NCBI GenBank assembly: GCA_012845835.1 | Contig: JABAKD010000014.1 | Span: forward strand, 7,033,574 to 7,097,573 | DNA length: 64,000 nt | Origin: Undaria pinnatifida | Taxonomy: Eukaryota; Sar; Phaeophyceae; Laminariales; Alariaceae | Direction of reading: 5' to 3' | Part shown: one piece after another, positions 50,628-56,900 of the stretch | Layout of the letters: each line of letters starts with the position of its first letter | How positions within the stretch are numbered: the first letter of the stretch is position 1 | Notes under the pieces: generated by a model | What the model was told of the DNA's origin: nothing | Seen by the model: the letters and a program-made list of their open reading frames with translations, nothing else | The model's database searches: none | Made by a program: the position numbers and the translations under genes

Positions 50628-51446
50628 AAATCAGGACGAGGGGCGGAAAGTACTCGGGACGGTTGAGTGAGGCTACCGGCATGTAGACGTTGAGCCGAAC
50701 GATTCCCTCCCCCCCTCGGATTGGAAGGAGACTAACTCTGCACAAGCAACCGACAACCGGTGATAGCTGATCGTCCAATCCATTTCGTACTATTTTATGC
50801 TTGTTTTCCGGCGGATGGGGAGTAATAGCTTCAGTTCATTACGCAGCAGGTGAGGCACAATATATTACACTGATTTTTGCGTTGTTTCCGCTGCTGCCGC
50901 CCCCCTCCCCTGCGCTCTTGTTTTGAGCAGTCTACGCGAGTACCCAGTGAATGAGTACGACTCATATCCCGCCGCGTGTAGCGAACGGAGGTAAGAACGC
51001 CTCGCTACGCAAGAAACACCTCACTGAGAAGAGTAGTCAACATACACAGCACACGAGTTCACACATAGTACAACCCCTCTCCCCCACAACAAAAAACGAA
51101 CCAATCTTTCCTCACAAAACACAAACCGCAAACGCATAAAAACACCGCAAGAAACACAAACACACGGAACCACAGCTAGGGGCACCACAAGAAAAGCACA
51201 TACAACAGACCAACAAACGCACACAAAAACAACAACACAAACAACAAAGCACCACCACAAAAACACACCCCTCAAGAAACACAACAACAACTGCAGCTCT
51301 CTCGGCACACCTCGATGTTGTCCGTGCCATCGGGAAACTTCCCCCAGCTAGTCTTGTGGAACCGGAACCGGTCCGGGTAACGTTCCTCGAGCCTCTGCGC
51401 CAGCCCCTCCATCGCCTCGGCGGCGACGATTTGATAGCGATGTTGG
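26153..51446 (-). CDS. PRS: Ribose-phosphate pyrophosphokinase (PRPP synthetase), plant/algal type, 9 exons, 5' end incomplete
   Basis: This enzyme makes PRPP from ribose 5-phosphate and ATP for nucleotide, His, Trp and NAD synthesis. Exons in transcript order (minus strand): about 51446-51311, 50528-50433, 49005-48907, 41316-41221, 35783-35695, 35483-35396, 33349-33263, 27210-27094 and 26299-26153. All junction phases agree (phase 0 except exon 5/6, phase 2). From the Met at 51412 the frame gives 306 residues and a TGA stop, near family length. Motifs: FPDGTDN (26-32), HNND (56-59), YDLHTLQ (125-131), NRFYLHGNA (132-140), FPDDGAAKRF (165-174), and the PRPP-binding loop IIIVDDLVQ/TGGTLYECG across an exon junction (about 211-228). 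It ends FLLTNSIPTTTDKLP plus a short tail. The first few residues probably lie in an exon I could not identify. Only about 4% of the span is coding. Confidence 0.92.
26445..26590 (-). pseudogene. Decayed duplicate of the start of the PRPP terminal exon
   Basis: The stretch AACCTGTCGAAACACGCAGC plus following bases parallels 26270-26325, which spans the exon/intron border. An extra base shifts the frame and the acceptor is altered. The flanking purine-rich sequence is also duplicated. Confidence 0.7.
26600..27020 (+). repeat. CAC/CAA low-complexity tract
   Basis: ACCACC/ACCAAC units with almost no G, inside the last PRPP intron. Any translation is composition-driven. Confidence 0.85.
27094..27210 (-). 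CDS. PRS: PRPP synthetase exon (second half of PRPP loop)
   Basis: 39 codons, phase 0, acceptor CTCTATCAG and donor AAG|GTAAGG. It encodes TGGTLYECGLALKAAGAKSV and then QAFVAHGVFPKESWKRFAK. TGGTL completes the PRPP loop. Confidence 0.95.
27250..27495 (+). repeat. Four separate poly-G runs
   Basis: Plus-strand G runs of about 8, 14, 19 and 21 lie within 250 bp, between which GATACGGG-AGGGGATAAGG recurs. The site is just upstream of a PRPP exon on the minus strand, so the run is poly-C in the transcript. Confidence 0.85.
28000..29380. other. Intron sequence with one short dispersed repeat
   Basis: Inside the 6-kb PRPP intron. A 28-codon open frame beginning MMNLSTLARA at 28441 has no known motif. 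28655-28705 is the inverted copy of the repeat at 25300. Otherwise nothing recognised. Confidence 0.5.
29390..30000 (+). repeat. Composite GACCCG repeat, copy 1
   Basis: A GACCCG-rich module (GGGTCAGGGTGACCCGGCC) is followed by CAAACGCTTCTGACAATGTT, then GACTAGCGCATAGAAATG, then TTAGGAGCTCAGAAAATCC. The same order occurs at 34615-35350 and 41515-42300. Confidence 0.8.
30470..31180 (+). repeat. CAG-rich repeat region
   Basis: Three (CAG/CAA)n tracts (30475-30560, 30755-30815, 31010-31100) alternate with diverged segments containing CTGACACCG and GAGCCGGG-AT-AC. An intronic tandem array rather than a poly-Gln gene, because frames change between tracts. Confidence 0.7.
31200..33240. other. Intron sequence, nothing recognised
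   Basis: Mixed-composition DNA between PRPP exons. No repeats matched elsewhere except a short GGTCCCAGTTTAGTG shared with 25727. Confidence 0.5.
33263..33349 (-). CDS. PRS: PRPP synthetase exon (first half of PRPP loop)
   Basis: 29 codons, phase 0: VRNGEIRSITIQDGLPKDKN and then IIIVDDLVQ. The last nine residues are the first half of the PRPP-binding loop, which an intron of about 6 kb splits from its second half. Confidence 0.95.
33480..33860 (+). repeat. (ACCAAC)n / (CACCAC)n microsatellite
   Basis: Nearly 380 bp of CCA/CAA triplets with a hexamer phase ACCAAC, almost free of G, in the PRPP intron between 33350 and 35395. Confidence 0.9.
34050..34255 (+). repeat. Dispersed AGATCTG-rich repeat, copy 2
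   Basis: Counterpart of 1525-1725. Confidence 0.65.
34615..35350 (+). repeat. Composite GACCCG repeat, copy 2 with an internal 120-bp duplication
   Basis: Same module order as 29390-30000. The block GGTCAAACGTTTCTGA to GGTCAGTGTGAGCAT occurs twice in tandem (34830 and 34917) nearly unchanged. The trailing CACACACGTTGA-ATATCCTG module also occurs near 33895, 34552 and 42207. Confidence 0.8.
35396..35483 (-). CDS. PRS: PRPP synthetase exon (FPDDGAAKRF)
   Basis: It starts with the third base of a split Asp codon and encodes CIAFPDDGAAKRFAHMFSGL and then GYHTVICGK, ending AAG|GTGCAG in phase 0. FPDDGAAKRF is the conserved substrate-binding segment of the C-terminal domain. Confidence 0.93.
35505..35530 (+). 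repeat. Poly-G run (about 21) in the 211-bp PRPP intron
   Basis: Unbroken G run on the plus strand, hence poly-C in the transcript, just upstream of the next exon's acceptor. Confidence 0.9.
35695..35783 (-). CDS. PRS: PRPP synthetase exon (NRFYLHGNAIASL)
   Basis: It encodes NRFYLHGNAIASLQTSIPML and then IEELKRGDV. It ends GA|GTGAGT in phase 2, the only non-zero phase in the recognised part of the gene. The next intron is only 211 bp but contains an unbroken run of about 21 G on the plus strand. Confidence 0.93.
36292..36561 (+). mobile_element. MITE-A copy 2
   Basis: Left end GATCAAGGCTATCGTAGGGG; right end inverted GACCAAGACCACTGTAAGGG. Inside the left arm is the perfect hairpin GGGCTACTCG-CA-CGAGTAGCCC. 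Inside the right arm is the perfect palindrome GTCACTGGCGCCAGTGAC. 270 bp, almost the length of copy 1, although the body and hairpin sequences differ. Confidence 0.85.
36740..36910 (+). repeat. TCGA/ATCG-rich short repeat
   Basis: CATCGA, TTTCGACA and ATCGAAAC units recur on both strands, so the region can fold in several ways. A (TA)n run lies at 36781-36791. Confidence 0.7.
36960..38100. other. Intron sequence, one small duplication
   Basis: At 37888-37962 the words TTTTACAGCG-CG-TGCCAACC occur twice about 50 bp apart. No other structure seen. Confidence 0.5.
38283..38330 (+). repeat. (GGGC)n microsatellite
   Basis: About eight GGCG/GGGC units followed by GGACGGAC. Confidence 0.9.
38885..39215 (-). 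mobile_element. SINE-1 copy b (best-preserved tRNA-like head)
   Basis: Read on the minus strand the head is CCCCGGTGGTCCAGTGGTTA (A-box-like), then GAGTTCGATTCCCACC (B-box-like), then a body shared with copies a and c. A normal tRNA fold is not complete, and the sequence continues about 250 bp, so I call a SINE and not a tRNA gene. Confidence 0.82.
39300..39487 (+). mobile_element. MITE-C
   Basis: Left end TACGGTGAGTACCCCCGATT then TAAGAGCACC; right end inverted TACAGTGGGTACCCCGATTA then AAGAGCACC. Interior GCTCTTA repeats. 188 bp, no ORF. Its ends resemble MITE-D in layout (TAC, G run, CCCC, then TTAAG). Confidence 0.88.
40256..40409 (-). mobile_element. MITE-D copy 2 (diverged)
   Basis: On the minus strand it reads CAATAAGACGGTCTGAGCAA, then GGCGG-ATCCCGATATAAGG and so on, matching 4930-5090 with one terminal repeat damaged. 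Confidence 0.8.
40425..40760 (+). repeat. Imperfect (GGTAAC/GGTAGC)n hexamer array
   Basis: About fifty six-base steps of AACGGT/AGCGGT/AACCGC, strongly diverged. Confidence 0.85.
41090..41165 (+). repeat. Solo transposon end (GTTGAGTGG subtype)
   Basis: ACGTCAGCTGTGAGTTCGAA followed by GTTGAGTGGTGGCCACTCAA. An inverted counterpart lies at 44860-44940 and another at 3595-3650. It lies 55 bp past the PRPP exon at 41221. Confidence 0.7.
41221..41316 (-). CDS. PRS: PRPP synthetase exon (YDLHTLQ)
   Basis: 32 codons, phase 0, acceptor GGTGAAG and donor CAG|GTGTGG. It encodes VATANTYAQMFSNLPSCGKP and then TRLLVYDLHTLQ. The preceding intron is 7.6 kb and the following one 5.4 kb. Confidence 0.93.
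41515..42300 (+). repeat. Composite GACCCG repeat, copy 3 with an expanded core
   Basis: The module core is expanded to about twenty near-perfect GACCC/CGACC pentamers (41599-41695). A GTTGATAAT microsatellite (41865-41925) lies at the CTGACAATGTT module. Then follow GACTAGCGCATAGAAATGAT and TAGGAGCTTCAGAGATTTC. Confidence 0.85.
42400..42780 (+). repeat. Telomere-like minisatellite (18-bp units)
   Basis: About eleven copies of CCCAAACCTAACGCTCTG (later ones CTATG), followed by irregular CCTAAACCTAAC units to about 42780. Confidence 0.92.
42941..43099 (+). mobile_element. MITE-E copy 2
   Basis: Left end GGTCCCTTTTTAGTGCCGG; right end inverted GTTCCCCTAAGTGCCGG. The interior matches 14306-14460. 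Confidence 0.85.
43841..44140 (+). mobile_element. SINE-2 copy a
   Basis: tRNA-like head CCCCGGTGGCGTATCAGGTT with the B-box-like GAGTTCGAGTCCC, then a body with ATAAATTCGTGGGGACTTTT and CGCGCGATAAAAATTG-like sequence and an A-rich tail. Same family as 58681-58975 and 63011-63326. Confidence 0.88.
44470..44815 (+). repeat. CACGAAACGG minisatellite, block 1
   Basis: Units of about 50-60 bp with CCGTCGCACGAAACGGTTAC, the CATGTGC-like word and GGAAGCTTCTCCG. Confidence 0.8.
45195..46565. mobile_element. L-family element, 1.4 kb, diverged inverted ends
   Basis: The left end reads AAAATACACTCCAGCTGTGA and CGATCGCGCGTATTACGG. The right end (46320-46565), inverted, has ATCTCACAGCTATAGTGTAC, ATATCC-TCATGAGGAC and the GCGCAGAGTGATTC stretch. 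The interior is mostly the CACGAAACGG minisatellite block 2 (45590-45960). No transposase ORF. Confidence 0.65.
47280..47430 (-). repeat. GACCCG module, short inverted copy
   Basis: The minus strand carries CGCGTCGGATCGGGGCAGGG then GACCCGTGAGATTTCG, like the start of the composite repeat, without the later modules. Confidence 0.7.
47763..47990 (+). repeat. 22-bp minisatellite, about 10 units
   Basis: Unit CATATGAATAGACCGCACTG plus CT, with variants. There is no spacer sequence, so it is not CRISPR-like. Confidence 0.93.
48280..48470 (-). repeat. Solo L-family end
   Basis: Inverted relative to 24055: CACCCTGTTGACCCTGGTAC, then ATCCTTAATGAGGA, CGCGCGATCGGAGTATCACA and CTTGCAAAGATGAGTTTCGA. 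Confidence 0.8.
48519..48715 (+). repeat. (CTA)n microsatellite, about 60 units
   Basis: Nearly perfect CTA triplets over about 200 bp, about 190 bp from a PRPP exon, giving homopolymeric Leu or Val ORFs that are artefacts. Confidence 0.97.
48907..49005 (-). CDS. PRS: PRPP synthetase exon (LPYYPTGTMERV)
   Basis: 33 codons, phase 0, acceptor CGCCCAG and donor CAG|GTCAGA. It encodes VMICLLQYFVESLTVVLPYY and then PTGTMERVVKEGQ. It sits only about 200 bp from a long (CTA)n tract in the following intron. Confidence 0.93.
49060..49800 (+). repeat. Diverged array, about 85-bp units
   Basis: Units with GAACACATGAA-GGATGCAGGA, GTTGCCAGAGGCAATGA and GGCATCCCGAACACG recur eight or nine times in the PRPP intron 49006-50432. 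Confidence 0.8.
50433..50528 (-). CDS. PRS: PRPP synthetase exon (FLASFHNNDVTLSQFQ)
   Basis: Exactly 32 codons, phase 0 on both sides, acceptor ACCAG and donor CAG|GTGACG. It encodes GGFTPYNVISGEHVLFLASF and then HNNDVTLSQFQ, the conserved segment before the first flexible loop. Confidence 0.93.
50570..50628 (+). repeat. (AGGC)n microsatellite
   Basis: About 14 perfect AGGC units, 40 bp upstream (on the minus strand) of the PRPP exon at 50433-50528. Confidence 0.97.
51311..51446 (-). CDS. PRS: PRPP synthetase, first recognised exon
   Basis: It encodes IVAAEAMEGLAQRLEERYPD followed by RFRFHKTSWGKFPDGTDNIE, matching the N-terminal domain. The donor is GAG|GTGTGC. The 5' limit is uncertain: AG acceptors on the minus strand would start the exon at 51446 or 51452, both phase 2, implying an upstream coding exon. 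If there is none, the Met at 51410-51412 is the start. Confidence 0.82.
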
Positions 51447-51559
51447 CTCCGCCTTTTTTGTGTATTTTGTTTCACGCCAAAGGAAAAGGCGAAAATGCAG
51501 TTCGTATAGGTTCCATGGGTTTTGGTGCTTACAGTAGCCTCCCTGACTCATAGGTTCAT

Positions 51560-51890
51560 GTCTTTTGTTGTCTTTCGTTGTCTTTTGTTGTCTCTTGTTG
51601 TCGTTGATGTTGTCGTTGATGTTGACAGCGCGTAGCGTACCCGCGAACCTACCCCAGAAGCGATAACCCGACCGCGTAGGACGACAACACGAATTCCACG
51701 TATATACTACAAGCAGTAGCAGTTAAGCACACCCTACAATGATTTCGCCATGCCCTCCCTTTGCCCTTTGAAGGCACGCTGTACCGCAGTTACAACGTTA
51801 CAGCAGTGGATATTATGAAACAGATAACAACCTCAGCCGTCGACGCATAGCCAACTAACCGAGGGTCGGTTATTCAGATACGGGACCCTC
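51560..51890. other. Presumed upstream region of the PRPP gene
   Basis: (TGTTGTC)n at 51561-51610. No TATA-like or other promoter element could be fixed. A first PRPP exon may lie here or further right but was not identified. Confidence 0.4.
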
Positions 51891-52225
51891 TTTTTTATTT
51901 CACCCCATTCATTTTCCTCGCACTACTCTCGCGCCCCCTTCCAGCAGTAACTCAGATCCGGGGTCACATAGCGGGCCTTCCTCCCCCCTTCCAGCTATGG
52001 TACGCGCCTTCATCTTTTATCGCAAGAACAACTCAATGTTTTCTTCCCTCGTCGACTCGCGTCGAATTGTGGTATTATACAAAAAAAGTACCATAATCTG
52101 TCGTCTGTCGTCGCATAGTCAACTAACTGAGGGCTTACATTTATTTTCGGAACGCCCGCAACAAAAACGCCATCATATCTTGGCAGTGGGTGGGGTTACA
52201 CCCAAGTCGCGGTGGGAATACACAT
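51890..52225 (-). mobile_element. SINE-1 copy c (interrupted)
   Basis: The tail half (51900-52075) matches copies a and b. The head half is disrupted by about 100 bp containing a second copy of TCGCATAG-CAACTAAC-GAGGG, also present at 51845. Confidence 0.7.
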
Positions 52226-52639
52226 GCTACAATATACCTGGTATGTGCCTGGTATGTACTTATACTTGCCATTATATATCTGCATCTACTTGTACTTGTC
52301 TATAGCCATTTGTACTTGCACTGAAAATTATAGTTCGCGACTTGACGGGACGAACGCGACGGAACAACACGACAAAGGCGGCATCGGCCCCACGCAACAA
52401 CCCGGGCTGCCAGGGCTGGGGATGACGTTCTGTGAGGTACTGGGTTGCGCTCTGAGAGACTGGTACGGGCGAGGGATTGGCAGTACGGGATTGGCAGTAC
52501 TGACCACGACAGTCGGAGTGATACTTGCTGATCCTGTGACGATATATCATTAATCGTTTCCGCCGAATTGCGATCTCATCCATAAAGAAACGCTGCAAAC
52601 GTTGTCAGCGTATCAGTCCTCCGGACACTGATCATTTCT

Positions 52640-53550
52640 AGCTTCTGGTACCCTTGGGATTGGTCGGTACTCAGTAATTTCAGCTCTTGGTGCGCTCAGA
52701 ACTGGCCAGGACTCAGTCATTCCGTCATTTAAGCTCTCAGTACCCGTACCGTAGGACTGGCCAGGACTCAGTAACTTCAGCTGTTGGTGCCCATAGGACT
52801 GGCGAGGAGGCAGTCATTTCAGCTCTTGGTACCCATGGGACTGGCCAGAACTCGACCTTTTCGGTTTGTCGTACCTTTGGGACTGGCAATGACTCCCTCC
52901 TTTCAGTTTCTGGTACCCTTGGGACTGGAATTCTCCAAAAATACTGGCACTGGCACCATTAATCAGGGCTGTTCACGGGTCAGATCCCTTCTCGCGTGTC
53001 GGATCGTGTCAGGGTCACCCGGCCCGACCCGTGATTTCGAACACCTCCTGGCCCGACCCGGCTCGATCCGTCCCGTGAGATTGCCAACACCACCTGACCC
53101 GATCCAATTCGACCCGCAGGTTTTTGAAACCATCCATGCTAACCCGACCCGCCCGATCCGCGGGCCGGGTCATGGCCCGTGGAAAGCTTTGCTACTAATA
53201 GTGAGTCATTGACTGGGTCTCGAGGATTAGCACCAGTACTCCACTGACCTTTGTATCGTCTACATTTGATCGTCTACTAAGACACATTGCTCTTGCTGTA
53301 CCGCGAAGCACTTACCCTCTCGCAAGCAGTCATGTACTGGTGTATATATTGGGCCTTCAAGAGCACGAGTCTTCCGGGCATCGGTCATCTCAGCGTCTGA
53401 TACCCTTGGGGCTGGCCAGGACTCAAGTCTTTTCATTTCTTGGCGCCCTTGGAATTGGCCAGGACTAGGCCATTAAAGTGTCTGGTGTCCTTGGGACTCG
53501 ACGAGGACTCATTCATTGCAGCTCCTGATACCCTCCGGACTGGGGCCTAC
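52640..53550 (+). repeat. About 50-bp minisatellite, split by a GACCCG element
   Basis: Units GGTACCCTTGGGACTGGCCA plus GGACTCAGTCATTTCAGCTC run from 52640 to 52935 and resume at 53375. Between them, 52965-53190 is a GACCCG module as at 41515, implying insertion into an existing array. Confidence 0.85.
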
Positions 53551-54659
53551 AACATTACCACGACTGGCGATTCATTGATTAGGTCCCGAGGACTGGTACT
53601 GATACTTTATTATACCAACCTTTGAAACACTGCATGCTTTTGGTGTTTGGATACTTCCTGATGCCTGGCACATGGTATAGATAACCACACAATGGATAAT
53701 AGACAACAGCTATTTAGTCGGGTACGTGCATATGCATACTTGCTTATGGTAGGTATCAACATGGCGGAATTACCAATGGCTTCTGCAAATAGCATGGAAT
53801 ATGTGACAATGGACGGAGTCGGGGTCTACTGTCATCAACGCCTCTCGATTGTTACCTTCCCCAATTAACTGTGGCCTGCAGAGGCCATCGATGGAGAGAT
53901 TGCTAGGGCTGGGCCCTGGTCCAGTATGTACCGCCAGTAGTAATGTACTTGACGGGGATGCCAGGGTGCCAGTACTTTGACTAATTACATACTAAAGTAT
54001 GTCCTACAATAACGCCTCATTAAACGGCGAAAACCCATCAATGTTCACCGCGTAAGAGCAGAGAGGGCACGCAGAACAGCTAGAGAGGGGACAGCTCAAG
54101 AAACCTATAACATTCACTCGATAACGCGGCGGAATTTTTTGTAGTTTTGTTGTTTTCGGCGAGGAATCTGAATAGACATCATGTTTGGAACAATATTGAG
54201 TATAAATGGGTGTGTACATGAATATTTACGTCTGCAGGGCCGCGATTCCGCAAATTGTACGAGCGATTCTGTTTCACTCGCGGCAAACATGTTTTTGAAC
54301 CCATGTCCCACCTGTTCGGTGTCTAGGCTGCGCGCCGCAATGTGCCGTATTCCCGCACACTCCTGTCCATCACACGCTTCGCTCGCTTTTGCTCTTCCTA
54401 CACTTTTTTCTTAGTCAATCTACCACCAAATGGCATTTGAAACATGATCCAAAAACGACGTACTTTTTAGTCCTAGTGATGCCAAAACGCGTAAAAACGG
54501 GCCTCCGGCAGGGCGCCTCCAGCGGGGCCCTCCGGGGGCGCCTCCGGCGCCCCCCCCTCACCAGCCGGGGGGGGGCAGGGATCGCAGCTTCACCACGACC
54601 ACCAGTGCACTGATCGGGTTCAGTGTACTGGTATATGACGCAGCCAGTACATACTGCAC

Positions 54660-55880
54660 TGGCTATGAGTTACCGGGCCCAGCCCTAGAGATTCCACAAT
54701 ATATTTGGTGGATAGTTTCTGCTGATGGATAGTGTGCACAATCTCTTGTGCTGCACAATGGCTATCGATGGATGGGTTGCACAATCTATTGAGGTCGACA
54801 ATGGCTATCGATACACACTCCGCACAATCTATTGAGGCTGTCAATCGATATCGATAGACACGTCGCACAACCTATTGTGGCTGGCAATGGCCATCGACAG
54901 ACACGCACAATCTTTTGTGGCTGGCAATGACCATCGATGGACATGCTTCACAATCTATTGCGGCTGCCAATGGCCATCCATGGACACGCTTCGCAATCTA
55001 TTGTGGCTGGCAATGGCCATCGATGCACATGCTACACAATCTATTGAGGCTGGCAATGACCATTGATGGACATGTTTCACCATCTATCGAGGCAATAGAT
55101 TGTGACAGTTTTAGGCAATCTGTGGCTAGCATCATGGGATGGCTTCCGCATGTTGTGCATACGTATACCCTGGACAATAGAAACGAACTAGAAAACTGCA
55201 GCTACAATTAGCCCCAAAAAAGTGCTTGCCATTGGCCATTTTAAACCATAATAGACTGGAAACGCTGTTCATCGATAGACACTTTCGGGAACAGCAGCTA
55301 TCGGGGAAGCAACATCAGTAGACATCCTGTCAACAATAGATCACTACACAATGTTTATCGATGGCTATTGTCCTGAACAGTATATGTCGGGGAAGCAACA
55401 GCAATATAGATTGTATGAACAATAGACCACTAAGAGTTGTTCATCGATAGCTATTGCCCTGAACAATAGATGTCGGGGAAGCAACAGCAATACACCTGGT
55501 AGATTGTATGAACAATATACCAATAAGAAATGTTCATCGATAGCTATTGCCCTGAACAGTAGATGTCGGGGCAGCAACAGCAATATACATGGTTTGAACA
55601 TTAGATCAATATAAGTTGTCCATCGATGGATATTGTCCTGAACAATAGACGTCGGGGAAGCAACCGCAATACACATGGTTTGAACAGTAGACCAATACAT
55701 GTTGTCTATCGATGGCGATAGTCCTGGATAGTAGATGTCGGGGAAGCAACCACGATTGACATTGCTTGAACATACCAAAAGAGTTTGTCTATCGATTGAT
55801 ATTGCCGCTGACAATAGACAATAACTTGTGTCCACCAATGGCCAACGCCACCCGCAATGGACTGCGGGGCACGTTTCCAC
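54660..55880 (+). repeat. ATCGAT satellite-like arrays
   Basis: 54725-55090 holds about seven units near 60 bp (GGCCATCGATGGACACGC then CACAATCTATTGTGGCTGG). 55260-55830 holds six units of about 90-100 bp (GTTCATCGATAGCTATTG and AGATGTCGGGGAAGCAACAG). Confidence 0.9.
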
Positions 55881-56454
55881 TCTTGATAGACTATTGCCTC
55901 AATTTATTGCGTATCGTGTAAAAAATTGCACGAAAAATTGTACGCCGATGGCCATTCTGCCAACCGCCCACGAATGTCATATCAAGTGTGGTGATTTGTG
56001 CACCCCCTTGACGATCATATTCGGGTTCGTGTTCGGTTTGTGAGGCAGACGTTCGTCCACGGACGAATAAATTTCGTTACACATGGCCAACAAATGGAAA
56101 AATATCCCCTCAAACAACATGGGGCAGTTTTCCACGGACGAATATGATACACTTTCACCAAAGTAGGGCGAGTATGCTTGTTTCGGTTTGGATTTTGAAA
56201 CGATTTTTGAAACAATAAAAACGGTGCACACGTATAACAAGAAACGTGTGTTAAAACCGCCGAAAAATAAAAATAAATAATGCATGTGACGCTTCCGGGG
56301 TGACTTTTTTTTCGTATTTGAAAGAAAATTCTTGGGTGGTTATTCGCGCAACACGAACGCACGTAATAACTGAAAAGAGGTTACCCATTGCATCTCACAC
56401 CCTTAGATGGAAAGTGGTCACTTCAACAGCAATGGAACATAGAATATAGTGCAG

Positions 56455-56900
56455 TGAACGGGTCTATTGTCGTCGGTAATGTCCATCGATGGACACTTTC
56501 CACAACGCCTGCGAATGCCATCGATGGATAGGTTGCACAATGTATTTTGGTGGACACAGTTTCTGTCGGTAGACAGATTGCACGATCTATTGTGGTGGAC
56601 CATGGCTATCGATGTGTGGATGGCACAATCTATTGCGGTCAACAATAGCTACCGATACACACCCCGAACAATCTACTGAAGAAATAAAATAAATAATAAT
56701 GCTGTGGCTGGCAATCGTCATCGGTGGACATGCGTCACATTCTATTGGTGGGCAATATCTATCGATTGACTGTATCACCAGTCGATTGCCGCCGACATAG
56801 ATACCGACGGACACCGTCTACAGTATCATGTCGCTGACAACGTACCTGATATATCGTAAGACACCTTCTGCAATCTACTGCCGCTGATAACAATGAGGCG
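56455..56900 (+). repeat. ATCGAT satellite, diverged block
   Basis: Same units as 54725-55090 (ATCGATGGACACTTTCCACA, GCACAATCTATTG) with irregular spacing after 56690. Confidence 0.8.

Noticed and set aside
50640-50710. Minus-strand GIVRLNVYMPVASLNRPEYF as an extra PRPP exon
   Set aside because: The flanking PRPP exons already join in phase 0 and cover the family sequence without a gap; an insertion here is not expected.
52212-52553. Plus-strand ORF with GGIGPTQQPGLPGLGMTFCEVLG
   Set aside because: Looks weakly protein-like but has no recognised family or supporting splice sites, and it partly overlaps SINE-1 copy c.
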